In this document: positions 44,362 through 53,094 of the stretch, piece by piece
How the letters are laid out: the number at the start of each line of letters is the position of its first letter
How positions within the stretch are numbered: position 1 is the first letter of the stretch
Source: Kitasatospora gansuensis
GTDB taxonomy: Bacteria; Actinomycetota; Actinomycetes; Streptomycetales; Streptomycetaceae
Assembly: GCF_014203705.1 (NCBI RefSeq)
Contig: NZ_JACHJR010000001.1
Span: 5,704,001 to 5,768,000, forward strand
Length of the DNA stretch: 64,000 bases
Direction: 5' to 3'
Notes under the pieces: model-generated
Database searches by the model: none
What the model was told of the DNA's origin: nothing
What the model saw: only the letters and a program-made list of their open reading frames with translations
Program-made: the position numbers and the translations under genes

Positions 44362-44394
44362 GAAGGGCCCCCGACCTGAGGTCGGGGGCCCTTC
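44362..44394. terminator. 15-bp bidirectional hairpin
   Basis: GAAGGGCCCCCGACC (44362-44376) pairs perfectly with 44380-44394, between convergent genes. Confidence 0.8.
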
Positions 44395-44406
44395 GTGCGT
44401 CGTGCG

Positions 44407-45477
44407 TCAGCCGAGGCGCTGCTCGATCGCCCGGAGCTTGCGCTCCAGGGTGTCCAGCGAGTCCAGCTTGGGCAGCGACTGGGTGTCGTCGTCCACGGTC
44501 AGGTCGACCGTGGAGCCACCGCCGACGGCGGCCCGCGGGCGGCGGCCCGCGTTCAGCGCGGCCGGCTCCAGTGCGGACGGGCCGACCTTGGCCATCGGGT
44601 CATCCGCTAGCGCAGGCTCCGTAGCGGACTGTCCGTCGCCGGACCCCGCGGTCAGGGCCGGCACCTGGCGGCCGCCGCGGCCGCGGCCGAGCACCCCGCC
44701 GCCGGCCCGGGAGATCGCCTTCAGCTCGGCCCGCTCGCGCCGGTCCGCACTGCGGGCCCGGGTCTTGGCGTCCATCTTGGCCTGCCGCTCCTCGCGCACC
44801 TCGTCGACCGCCTCGTCCAGGCTGCGGACGTTCTCCAGCAGCATCAGCGACCAGGCCGCGTAGGTCTCGCGCGGGGCGCGCATCCAGCGGACGATCCGGA
44901 TCTGCGGCAGCGGGCGGGGCACCAGGCCCTGCTCGCGCAGCGCGGCCTTGCGGGTCTGCTTCAGCGCCCGGTCGAACAGGATCGCCGCCGAGATGGACAT
45001 CCCGGAGAAGAACTCGGGGGCACCGTCGTGGCCGCCACCGCGCGGCGCGTGCACCCAGTTGAACCAGGCCGAGGCGATCGCGAAGACCCAGACCAGCAGG
45101 CGGGAGCCGAGCGCGGCGTCACCGTGGCTGGCCTCGCGGACGGCGAGCACCGAGCAGAACATCGCGGCGCCGTCGAGACCGAACGGGACCAGGTACTCCC
45201 AGCCGCCGGACAGGCCGAGGTTCTCCGTACCGAAGCCGACCAGGCCGTGGAAGGAGAGCGCGGCGGCCACGCCCGCGCAGCAGAACAGCAGGACGTACGA
45301 GGAGATGCCGTAGACCAGTTCCTTACGGCGGCGGCGCTCCTCGCTGCGTTCCCAGGAGTCTTCGGTGGATTCGACCTTGCTGTTCTTGAACCGCAGGGCG
45401 GCCACCAGCAGAGCGGTGAACAACAGGGCCGAACCACCTACTACGGTCCAGACCAGCTGTATGGAGGTGAGGTTCAT
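44407..45477 (-). CDS. DUF2637 membrane protein
   Basis: 356 residues from ATG 45477. Five hydrophobic helices in the first ~190 residues (including VPFGLDGAAMFCSVLAVREA), then a charged coiled-coil-like tail (EVREERQAKMDAKTRARSADRR split across residues ~230-260). DUF2637 proteins resemble excisionase-associated or SpdB-like membrane proteins of actinomycetes; the role is unknown. Sits inside the Ter region in this family's usual place. Confidence 0.75.
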   Translation of the reverse strand: MNLTSIQLVWTVVGGSALLFTALLVAALRFKNSKVESTEDSWERSEERRRRKELVYGISSYVLLFCCAGVAAALSFHGLVGFGTENLGLSGGWEYLVPFGLDGAAMFCSVLAVREASHGDAALGSRLLVWVFAIASAWFNWVHAPRGGGHDGAPEFFSGMSISAAILFDRALKQTRKAALREQGLVPRPLPQIRIVRWMRAPRETYAAWSLMLLENVRSLDEAVDEVREERQAKMDAKTRARSADRRERAELKAISRAGGGVLGRGRGGRQVPALTAGSGDGQSATEPALADDPMAKVGPSALEPAALNAGRRPRAAVGGGSTVDLTVDDDTQSLPKLDSLDTLERKLRAIEQRLG

Positions 45478-45754
45478 CGCGGCGTGGGCCTCGGCTTTCC
45501 GCAGTTCGGGGCAGCGGCGGGTGCGTCGGACCGGGCGGCGCGTCGACGGCGCCGCGGCAGGAGGTCCGAGCGTACCCGTACGTGACGGCAGGTACACATG
45601 TGCGGCTAGACGATATCGCGTCCGGGAGGCGTGCATGCTACGGGAGGTGACTATCCATCTGCCGTCGTGACACGCCCGGTATCTGACGGTGACTCGGCCC
45701 CCCGGCTGGGTAGGGGTCCGGTACGGTGGGCTGGCCGATCTGGGGAGGGAAGCG

Positions 45755-46492
45755 ATGGTCTCGTTCTGGGATTACCTGCGCAGGGATCGTGACAGCTTCG
45801 ACACCGGGAGCCAGTACAAGATCACCCTGACCAAGTCCCAGCCGCAGCACGCCCTGACCGGCCCGGCGGCCACCACCGGCTACCTGTACGTCAACCTGCA
45901 CTGGACCACCCGCACCGCCGAGTCCACCGCCCCGGGCGCCTCGCTCAAGCGGCTGCTCAGCCCGCGCATCCTGCGGCCGATGGAGCCGGACAGCTACTCC
46001 CGCCCGCAGGTCAACGTCGACCTCGACCTGGCCTGCATGTACGAACTCGCCGACGGCACCACGGGGGTGGTGCAGCCGCTCGGCAAGTACTTCGGCGACC
46101 TGCAGCGGCCGCCGTACATCAAGCTCAGCGGGGACGACGTCTACGGGGCGCCGTCCGGCGAGACGATGTACATCAACCTGGAGAAGAAGGACCAGTTCCG
46201 GCGGCTGCTGATCTTCGTCTACATCTACGACGACACCCCGGCGTTCGACCGTACGCACGCCACCGTGACGATCGTGCCGCAGACCGGGCCGCGGCTGGAG
46301 ATCGCGCTGGACCAGCGGGCCGCGACGGCCCGTTCGTGTGCGGTGGTGCTGATCGAGAACACCGGGGACGGGCAGTTGACGGTCCGTCGGGAGGTTCGGT
46401 ACGTGCACGGGTTCCAGTCCGACCTGGACCGGCTGTACGGCTTCGGGATGCAGTGGCAGCGCGGCTACAAGGCCAGCACGCCGGAGTCCTGA
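45755..46492 (+). CDS. TerA/TerD-superfamily protein
   Basis: 245 residues from ATG 45755. N-terminal SQYKITLTKSQ, a DLDLACMYELADGT block and RLLIFVYIYDD resemble TerA of tellurite-resistance operons, with a diverged acidic loop. It ends 9 bp from the convergent TerD-like gene at 46502. Expected to join a membrane-associated Ter complex. Confidence 0.78.
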   Translation: MVSFWDYLRRDRDSFDTGSQYKITLTKSQPQHALTGPAATTGYLYVNLHWTTRTAESTAPGASLKRLLSPRILRPMEPDSYSRPQVNVDLDLACMYELADGTTGVVQPLGKYFGDLQRPPYIKLSGDDVYGAPSGETMYINLEKKDQFRRLLIFVYIYDDTPAFDRTHATVTIVPQTGPRLEIALDQRAATARSCAVVLIENTGDGQLTVRREVRYVHGFQSDLDRLYGFGMQWQRGYKASTPES

Positions 46493-46501
46493 GCGGGCCC
46501 G

Positions 46502-47335
46502 TCAGCGTGGCTGGAACTGCGGGCCCTGCGGCGGCAGCGCGAACGGCGGCTGGGCGACCGGGGGTTGGTAGGCGGGGGGCTGCGGCGGGTAGCCGTACCC
46601 GGGCTGTGCCTGGGGCTGTGGTTGCGGTTGGGGCTGGGGTGCCTGCTGCGGCTGGTAGGGCGGGGGCGGCGGGATCGGGCGCGGTGCGGCCGGGGTCAGT
46701 GTGTAGCTCTCCGGCTCCAGGGCGAGCGGGGTGATCGGGGTGGCCGGGGTGATCGGGACCACGGTCGGCGGGGCCGAGGGCGCGTGCGCGGCGTCGTCCT
46801 CGACCGTGATGCCGTAGTCGGTGGCCAGCGCGCCCAGACCGTCCGCGTACCCCTGGCCGATCGCGCGGAACTTCCAGCCACCGCCCCGGCGGTAGAGCTC
46901 GGCCACCACCAGCGCGGTGACCTGGCCCGCGTCGGTGCAGGCGAACTGGGCGATCGGCGCGGTGCCGTTCGGCGCGGCGGCGTCGTGCAGCACCACCCGC
47001 AGGTCGGTCAGCGCGGGGAAGGCACCGCCCTCGGCCGAGCCGGCCAGCACCACCCGGTCCACCTCCGGCGGCAGCTTGTCCAGCTCCACCTCGACGGTGT
47101 CGGCGACCTCGGCGCCGCTGCGCTGCTTCGGCAGGTGGCGGACCAGGCCGGACGGATGGCGGGGCTGGTTGTAGAAGACGAAGTCGGCGTCCGTGCGGAC
47201 CTTGCCGTCGGTGCCGACCAGCAGCGCCGAGGCGTCCACGTCCGGTGCGCCCGCCGTGGCCGTCCACCGCAGCACGGCACGGACGGCGGCGGCCGTCAGC
47301 GAGATGTTGGCGCCCTTGGCCATCACGTGCGTCAT
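46502..47335 (-). CDS. TerD-family protein with Pro/Gln-rich C-terminal tail
   Basis: 277 residues from ATG 47335. Residues 1-180 are a TerD domain (DVDASALLVG ... WKFRAIGQGY) with a degraded Ca2+ loop: the run of acidic residues seen in copies 1 and 2 is replaced by RSGAEVADTVE. Residues ~205-277 are Pro/Gln/Tyr-rich and low complexity, suited to protein-protein contacts or surface association. Confidence 0.82.
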   Translation of the reverse strand: MTHVMAKGANISLTAAAVRAVLRWTATAGAPDVDASALLVGTDGKVRTDADFVFYNQPRHPSGLVRHLPKQRSGAEVADTVEVELDKLPPEVDRVVLAGSAEGGAFPALTDLRVVLHDAAAPNGTAPIAQFACTDAGQVTALVVAELYRRGGGWKFRAIGQGYADGLGALATDYGITVEDDAAHAPSAPPTVVPITPATPITPLALEPESYTLTPAAPRPIPPPPPYQPQQAPQPQPQPQPQAQPGYGYPPQPPAYQPPVAQPPFALPPQGPQFQPR

Positions 47336-47671
47336 AGCGGACCATCCTGCCGGTTCCCGACCACTCCGGACAACGCGGAGTCCGGCTCCGTCCGCCTGTG
47401 CTCGGCCTGCACTCTTCCTCCGCACCCGCTCCACCGGTGCTGGACGGCGAACGCCTCCTTTGTGACGCGGACGGTAATCTTCCGAGAAATCGACGTTTCA
47501 GGTGTTCGGAGTGGCCGAAATCGACCGTACGATGGCCGCTTGCGGCGTCGGCCACCAACTCACCCGACCCCAACCGTCTTTCCTACCCCACCGAGCCGTC
47601 CCGCGAACCTTCGGGACGGCCCGTCCGTCTATCCAGAGACAGCCCACACTCCGACCTCCCGGGAGAGCACC
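47336..47671. other. 336-bp divergent intergenic region
   Basis: Lies between the TerD-PQ gene (minus) and the CitE-like gene (plus), with a relatively AT-rich patch around 47455-47525 where the plus-strand promoter is expected. No additional gene or clear repeat seen. Confidence 0.35.
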
Positions 47672-48847
47672 ATGCGCCACTTCGGCCATCTCGCTGCAGC
47701 CGACCGCAGCCGCCTCTTCCTGGAACAGCCGGGTGAGTTCCACCGGGACAGCCCCGCCGAGCTGCTCTCCACCGCGCTGGGCGCCACCCTCTACAGCCCC
47801 GCCACCCGGAGCACCCTGCTGGTGGACGTCCGCAAGCAGGCCGCCCGGGGCGTGGTGTCGATGGTGCTCTGCCTGGAGGACGCGATAGCCGACCACGAGG
47901 TTCCGGCCGCCGAGGCCAACCTGGTCACCCAGCTCACCGAGCTGTACGCGGCCGGCCCCGGCGACGACCTCCCGCTGCTCTTCGTCCGGGTCCGTACGCC
48001 CGGGCAGATCACCGAGCTCACCGACCGGCTCGGCCCGGCGGTCGGGCTGCTCACCGGCTACGTGCTGCCGAAGTTCACCGAGGAGAGCGGCGGCCCGTTC
48101 CTGGAGGCGCTGACCGCCGCCGAGGAGACCAGCGGGCACCGGCTGTTCGCCATGCCGGTGCTGGAATCGCCCGAGCTGGCCCACCTGGAGACCCGGCGCG
48201 AGCAGCTGTTCGGCATCGCCCGGCTGCTGGAGAAGTACCGCAAGCGGGTGCTCGCCGTCCGGCTCGGGGTGACCGACCTGTGCTCCGCGTACGGGCTGCG
48301 CCGCTCGCCCGACCTGACCGCCTACGACGTGGCGCTGGTCGCGGGCGTGATCGGGGACGTGGTGAACGTGCTTGGCCGGGCCGACGGCACCGGGCACACC
48401 GTGACCGGGCCGGTCTGGGAGTACTTCCCGGTCCAGGAGCGGATGTTCAAGCCCCAGCTGCGCCGGACCCCGTTCGCCGAGGCCCACCCGCCGGCCGAGG
48501 GGCTGCGCCAGCGGATCATCGACCACGACCTGGACGGCCTGATCCGCGAGATCGAACTCGACCGCGCCAACGGCCTGTTGGGCAAGACCTGCATCCACCC
48601 CAGCCACGTCCCCGCGGTGCACGCGCTCTCCGTGGTCACCCACGAGGAGTACTCGGACGCCCGGGACATCCTGCAGCGGCACGAAGGCGGCGGCGGGGTG
48701 CTGCGCTCGGCGTACACCAACAAGATGAACGAGGCGAAGCCGCACCGGGCCTGGGCGGAGCGGGTCATGCTGCGCGCCCAGGTGTTCGGGGTGGCCCGCG
48801 AGGACGTCAGCTTCGCCGAGCTGCTGGGTGCCTGCCTCTGCACCTGA
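47672..48847 (+). CDS. HpcH/HpaI aldolase/citrate lyase (CitE-like) of the Ter module
   Basis: 391 residues from ATG 47672 (GGGAG upstream). TIM-barrel lyase with VLCLEDAIADHEV (metal and substrate site), LPKFTEESGG and GKTCIHPSHVPAVHAL. CitE-like lyases are a standard part of the biosynthetic module found beside Ter genes, proposed to make a nucleoside-like metabolite. Followed by the PRTase-fusion and HAD genes on the same strand. Confidence 0.86.
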   Translation: MRHFGHLAAADRSRLFLEQPGEFHRDSPAELLSTALGATLYSPATRSTLLVDVRKQAARGVVSMVLCLEDAIADHEVPAAEANLVTQLTELYAAGPGDDLPLLFVRVRTPGQITELTDRLGPAVGLLTGYVLPKFTEESGGPFLEALTAAEETSGHRLFAMPVLESPELAHLETRREQLFGIARLLEKYRKRVLAVRLGVTDLCSAYGLRRSPDLTAYDVALVAGVIGDVVNVLGRADGTGHTVTGPVWEYFPVQERMFKPQLRRTPFAEAHPPAEGLRQRIIDHDLDGLIREIELDRANGLLGKTCIHPSHVPAVHALSVVTHEEYSDARDILQRHEGGGGVLRSAYTNKMNEAKPHRAWAERVMLRAQVFGVAREDVSFAELLGACLCT

Positions 48848-48922
48848 GTTACCGTCGACAGTTCGCGCCGTTCGAGGCGTTCGAGGGTTTTTGAGGGCGT
48901 TCGTACCGAGAAAGCAGGAGTT

Positions 48923-51394
48923 TTGGCAGTTCAGGACGTATCAGGGACGTGGTCCGGCGGTTGGGTCACCGAGCGGCTCGGTCTCCGGCTCACCGGCTCG
49001 CCCGAACTGCCGGAGCTGATCGGGCTCGCGCTGCGGGAGAACAAGAAGCGGGCCCACCTGCTGGTCTCCCAGGTGCTCGGCAAGCACGTGCCGCAGCGGC
49101 CCGCCGTGGTGCACGGCGCCGGGGTGGAGCTGGGCCGCCGGGTCCGCGAGCTGCTCGGCCCGGACGCGGCGGACGCGGTGGTGCTCGGGTACGCCGAGAC
49201 CGCCACCGCGCTCGGGCACAGCGTCGCCGACGGCCTCGGCGCGCCCTACCTGCACTCCACCCGGCGGCCGGTGGCCGGGGTCGCCCCGGTCGGCGGCTTC
49301 GAGGAGGAGCACTCGCACGCCACCTCGCACCTGCTGCTGCCCACCGACCCGGACTTCCTGGCCGGGGACGGGCCGCTGGTGCTGGTGGACGACGAGTTCT
49401 CCACCGGCACCACCGTGCTCAACACCATCCGGGCGCTGCACGCCCGCCACCCGCGCCCGCGCTACGTGGTGGTCGCCCTGGTCGACCTGCGGACCGAGGC
49501 GGACCGGGCCAGGCTGACCGAGGCCGCCGCCGAGCTCGGCGCCCGGCTCGACCTGCTGGCCACCGCCACCGGCGGCGTCGAGCTGCCCGCCGACGTACTG
49601 GACCGGGCCGCCGAGCTGATCGCCGCGGCCCCGGCCCAGGCCCCGCCGGACGGCCCGTCCGCGCCGCTCCAGCGGGTCGAGCTGCCCTGGCCCGCCGGGC
49701 TGCCCGAGGGCGGCCGGCACGGCTTCTCCACCGCCGACGCGGGCCGGCTGGACGCCGCGCTGCCGGAGCTCGCGGCCCCGCTGGCCGAGGCCCTGGCCGG
49801 GCGGCGCAACGTCCTGGTGCTCGGCTTCGAGGAGCTGATGTACGCGCCGCTGCGGATCGCCGGCGCACTGGGCGAGCTGATCGGCGAGGACAAGGTCCGG
49901 TTCTCCACCACCACCCGCTCGCCGGTGCTGGCGGTCGACCACCCCGGCTACGCGATCCGGACCCGGCTGGCCTTCCCCGCGCACGACGACCCGGCCGACG
50001 GGCCGGGGGAGCGGTACGCCTACAACGTCGCGCCCGGCGAGGACGCCGGGCGGCGCTTCGACGCCGTGGTGCTGGTGGTCGACCAGCCCGCCGACACCCC
50101 CGCCCTGCACGAGGGCGAGCGGGCGCTGCTGCGTCAACTCCGCCGGGTCACCGACCTGGTGGTGCTCGCCGTGCTGCCGTCCGTTTCTGTGAGCCCGCTG
50201 CCGCCCGTTCCCGTGAGCCCGCTACCGTCTGTGAGTCCGATGAGCACTCCCGCCCCGCTGCACGGCCCCGCCTTCTCCTCCTACCCGGCCGAGGACGTGA
50301 GCTGGCTGCTCACCGACCTCTCCGAGGTCGCGCTGGAGGCGCCCACCGAGGAGCGCGAGGAGGCGGTCCAGTCCGGTGGTGCGCACTACGCCGAGTCGCT
50401 GCCGGTCGAGTACCAGCCGAGCCCCGAGTATCAGGAGCTGTTCCAGCAGGCGCTGACCACTTCGGTGGACCGGATCGCGCTCGCGGTCGGCACCGTGGCC
50501 GAGACGCTGCGCCGCGAACGCCTGGGGGCTGGAAGCGAGTTGGTGTTCGCCTCGCTGGCCAGGGCCGGTACGCCGGTCGGCATCCTGCTGCGCCGCTGGT
50601 TCGCCTTCGCGCACGGTCTGGACACCCCCCACTACGCGGTCTCGATCATCCGCGGCAAGGGCATCGACCCGGTCGCGCTCCGCTACCTGGCCGAGCGGCA
50701 CGACTCCCGCCAGGTGGTCTTCGTGGACGGCTGGACCGGAAAGGGCGCCATCACCCGGGAGTTGGCCGCCGCGCTGGAGGGCATGCCGTTCGACCCCGAG
50801 CTCGCGGTGCTCTCCGACCCGGGTCGCTGCGTGCGTACGTACGGCACCCGGGACGACTTCCTGATCCCCTCCGCCTGCCTCAACTCCACGGTCTCCGGCC
50901 TGATTTCGCGCACCGTGCTGCGGTCCGACCTGATCGGCCCGAACGACTTCCACGGCGCCAAGTACTACCGCGAGCTGGCCGGGGCGGACGTCTCGCGCGG
51001 CTTCGTCGAGGCGGTGGCCGGCCGATTCACTGCTGTGCACGCCGACGCGGTGAAGGCCGCCGACGAGCTGGCCGTGGTCGACCGGACCCCGGACTGGGCC
51101 GGCTGGGCCGCGATGGAGCGGATCAGCACCGAGTACGGCATCGACAGCGTCAACCTGGTCAAGCCCGGGGTCGGCGAGACCACCCGGGTGCTGCTGCGGC
51201 GGGTGCCGTGGCGGATCCTGGCCAAGCGCGGCACCGGAGCCGACCTGGACCACGTCCGTCTGCTCGCCGCCCAGCGCGGCGTGTTCGTCGAGGAGGTGGA
51301 CGACCTGCCGTACTCCTGCGTCGGGCTGATCCACCCCCGTTTCAGCCGCGGCGCGACCGGCGCCGACGGCACGGCAGTCAAGGTGGAGCACTGA
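48923..51394 (+). CDS. Phosphoribosyltransferase/TRSP protein fused to StiP-like domain
   Basis: 823 residues. Residues ~35-200 form a PRTase fold with the PRPP loop LVDDEFSTGTT (~153-163), followed by a TRSP-like region (~250-410). From Met440 on, SYPAEDVSWLLTDL ... EYQELFQ ... AGTPVGILLRR ... HYAVSIIRGKGID and FVDGWTGKGAI match StiP/PELOTA-type proteins of Ter biosynthetic modules. In relatives these halves are, as far as I recall, separate genes. The junction (50173-50238) is a 24-bp tandem repeat. The start is TTG 48923 with GGAG only 2 nt away; no ATG/GTG is available nearby, so the start is uncertain. Confidence 0.8.
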   Translation: MAVQDVSGTWSGGWVTERLGLRLTGSPELPELIGLALRENKKRAHLLVSQVLGKHVPQRPAVVHGAGVELGRRVRELLGPDAADAVVLGYAETATALGHSVADGLGAPYLHSTRRPVAGVAPVGGFEEEHSHATSHLLLPTDPDFLAGDGPLVLVDDEFSTGTTVLNTIRALHARHPRPRYVVVALVDLRTEADRARLTEAAAELGARLDLLATATGGVELPADVLDRAAELIAAAPAQAPPDGPSAPLQRVELPWPAGLPEGGRHGFSTADAGRLDAALPELAAPLAEALAGRRNVLVLGFEELMYAPLRIAGALGELIGEDKVRFSTTTRSPVLAVDHPGYAIRTRLAFPAHDDPADGPGERYAYNVAPGEDAGRRFDAVVLVVDQPADTPALHEGERALLRQLRRVTDLVVLAVLPSVSVSPLPPVPVSPLPSVSPMSTPAPLHGPAFSSYPAEDVSWLLTDLSEVALEAPTEEREEAVQSGGAHYAESLPVEYQPSPEYQELFQQALTTSVDRIALAVGTVAETLRRERLGAGSELVFASLARAGTPVGILLRRWFAFAHGLDTPHYAVSIIRGKGIDPVALRYLAERHDSRQVVFVDGWTGKGAITRELAAALEGMPFDPELAVLSDPGRCVRTYGTRDDFLIPSACLNSTVSGLISRTVLRSDLIGPNDFHGAKYYRELAGADVSRGFVEAVAGRFTAVHADAVKAADELAVVDRTPDWAGWAAMERISTEYGIDSVNLVKPGVGETTRVLLRRVPWRILAKRGTGADLDHVRLLAAQRGVFVEEVDDLPYSCVGLIHPRFSRGATGADGTAVKVEH
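50173..50238 (+). repeat. 24-bp tandem repeat encoding the domain linker
   Basis: Two 24-bp units (50173-50196, 50197-50220) and one 18-bp partial unit (50221-50238), each ending in TGTGAGCCC or a close variant, encode LPSVSVSP, LPPVPVSP and LPSVSP. An in-frame ATG follows at 50240. Confidence 0.8.
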
Positions 51395-52266
51395 TGGACC
51401 GTCAGTTCATAGTCGCCAGCGATCTGGACCGTACCCTCATCTACTCCAACCGGGCCCTCGCCCTGGACGTGCCCGACCGGCTGGCCCCCCGGCTGCTCTC
51501 GGTCGAGGTGCACGACGGCAAGGCGCTCTCCTTCATGACCGAGCAGGCCGCCGAGCTGCTGGTCGAGCTGGTCCAGCGAGCGGTCTTCGTGCCGGCCACC
51601 ACCCGGACCAGGGCCCAGTACGAGCGGGTCAACCTGCCAGGCCCGACGCCCGGTTGGGTGCCGCCGTACGCGATCTGCGCCAACGGCGGGCAGCTGCTGG
51701 TCGGCGGCGTCCCGGACAAGGACTGGCAGTCCGAGGTCAAGTCCCGTCTGAAGAGCGGCAGTTCGCCGCTGGCCGAGGTGGTCGAGCACCTCGCGGTGAG
51801 CGCCGACCCGGAGTGGACCCACAAGCGCCGGGTGGCCGACAACCTGTTCGCCTACCTGGTGGTCGAGCGGGCCATGCTGCCCGCCGGCTGGGTCGAGGAG
51901 CTCACCGGCTGGTGCGCCGAGCGCGGCTGGTCGGTCTCACTGCAGGGCCGCAAGGTGTACGCGGTGCCCACCCCGCTCAGCAAGAGCTCGGCCCTGGCGG
52001 AGGTCGAACGCCGGGTCGGCGTGGCGTCCGGCCGTCAGGCCACCGTGCTCTCGGCCGGTGACTCGCTGCTGGACGCGGACCTGCTGCTGGCCGCCGACCA
52101 CGGCTGGCGCCCCGGTCACGGCGAACTCGCCGACGCGGGCTGGACGGCGCCCGGGGTGACCGCGCTGACCCAGATCGGGGTGGCGGCGGGGGAGGAGATC
52201 GTCCGGCAGTTCCTGGCGGCGGTCGGCGTGGTGACGCCCGCTGGGGTGGCTCAGGCGGGTTCGTGA
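51394..52266 (+). CDS. HAD-family phosphatase of the Ter module
   Basis: 290 residues. DLDRTL (10-15) is HAD motif I with the nucleophilic Asp; TTRT and SAGDSLLDADLL are motifs II and IV. Cof-like cap region between. The ATG overlaps the previous stop by one base (TGATG). Likely dephosphorylates the PRTase product. Confidence 0.86.
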   Translation: MDRQFIVASDLDRTLIYSNRALALDVPDRLAPRLLSVEVHDGKALSFMTEQAAELLVELVQRAVFVPATTRTRAQYERVNLPGPTPGWVPPYAICANGGQLLVGGVPDKDWQSEVKSRLKSGSSPLAEVVEHLAVSADPEWTHKRRVADNLFAYLVVERAMLPAGWVEELTGWCAERGWSVSLQGRKVYAVPTPLSKSSALAEVERRVGVASGRQATVLSAGDSLLDADLLLAADHGWRPGHGELADAGWTAPGVTALTQIGVAAGEEIVRQFLAAVGVVTPAGVAQAGS

Positions 52267-52270
52267 CGTA

Positions 52271-52297
52271 GGGGCCCGCGTTTCTTGCGCGGGCCCC
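52271..52297. terminator. 10-bp hairpin between convergent genes
   Basis: GGGGCCCGCG (52271-52280) pairs perfectly with 52288-52297 around 7 nt. Confidence 0.7.
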
Positions 52298-52309
52298 GCA
52301 TCACTTCAG

Positions 52310-52528
52310 CTAGCCGCAGCAGCCACCGCCGCAGCAGCCGCCACCCGAGGGCTGCTGCGGCGCGCTGCCTGCACTGCCGCCGGCGCCGGTCACCGCGACG
52401 GCGGAGAGCAGCTTGACGGTGTCGGTGTGCCCCTGCGGGCAGAGGGCCGGGTCGTTGGCCTGGGCCATGGCGCGGCGGAGTTCGAACGTGGCGCCGCAGG
52501 TGCGGCAGCGGAAGTCGTAGCGAGGCAT
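52310..52528 (-). CDS. FmdB-type zinc ribbon protein
   Basis: 72 residues. YDFRCRTCGATFE opens a zinc ribbon whose second pair is the lone C of CPQG, so the usual four-cysteine set looks incomplete. The tail GGGCCGGGCCG is glycine/cysteine-rich. Family members are putative regulators; function unknown. Confidence 0.85.
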   Translation of the reverse strand: MPRYDFRCRTCGATFELRRAMAQANDPALCPQGHTDTVKLLSAVAVTGAGGSAGSAPQQPSGGGCCGGGCCG

Positions 52529-52562
52529 GCCCGCAGCGTACCCAGTGCCGGCCGACTTGGTG

Positions 52563-53033
52563 TCAGTCGGACTTGCGCTTCTCCCGGACGTACACCTGCT
52601 TGCGCAGCTTGGCGACCACCGAGCCGTCCGCCGCCAGCACCTCGGTGTGGAACCAGACCAGCGCCTTCTTGCCCTCCGCCGTGAGCTCGCGGATCTCGGT
52701 CAGCCGGTCCTCGGTGAGCACGAACTCGGCGAAGACGTCGCCGCGCCCGGGGGAGACGAACTCGATCTCGGCGGCGGCGTCCCAGACCACGTAGCCCGGG
52801 CCCAGGTTCTGCATCACCAGCAGCATCCAGAACGGGTCGGTCATCGCGAAGATCGAGCCGCCGAAGTGGGTGCCGACCCAGTTCCGGTTGAACCAGCGCA
52901 GCCGCAGCCTGACCTTCGCGGAGCGGAAGTCCGGCGAGACCGCGAGGACCCGGATGCCCGCGAACAGGAACGGCGGCCAGAGGTTGATCCCGCGCCGGAA
53001 GGTGGTGGCGCTCAGGGTGCGCTTGCGTGCCAT
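52563..53033 (-). CDS. DUF4442 hotdog-fold protein
   Basis: 156 residues. HFGGSIFAMTDPFWMLLVM and IEFVSPGRGDV outline a hotdog fold as in acyl-CoA thioesterase-like DUF4442 proteins; shorter segments such as FGGSIFAMTDP are diagnostic. Possibly acts on acyl-CoA or acyl-ACP. ATG 53033. Confidence 0.82.
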   Translation of the reverse strand: MARKRTLSATTFRRGINLWPPFLFAGIRVLAVSPDFRSAKVRLRLRWFNRNWVGTHFGGSIFAMTDPFWMLLVMQNLGPGYVVWDAAAEIEFVSPGRGDVFAEFVLTEDRLTEIRELTAEGKKALVWFHTEVLAADGSVVAKLRKQVYVREKRKSD

Positions 53034-53094
53034 GGGGCGACTCTAGCAAGGAAGTTACCGGTGGGTAATGTGATCGCCGTCACTTCCCCTCCGG

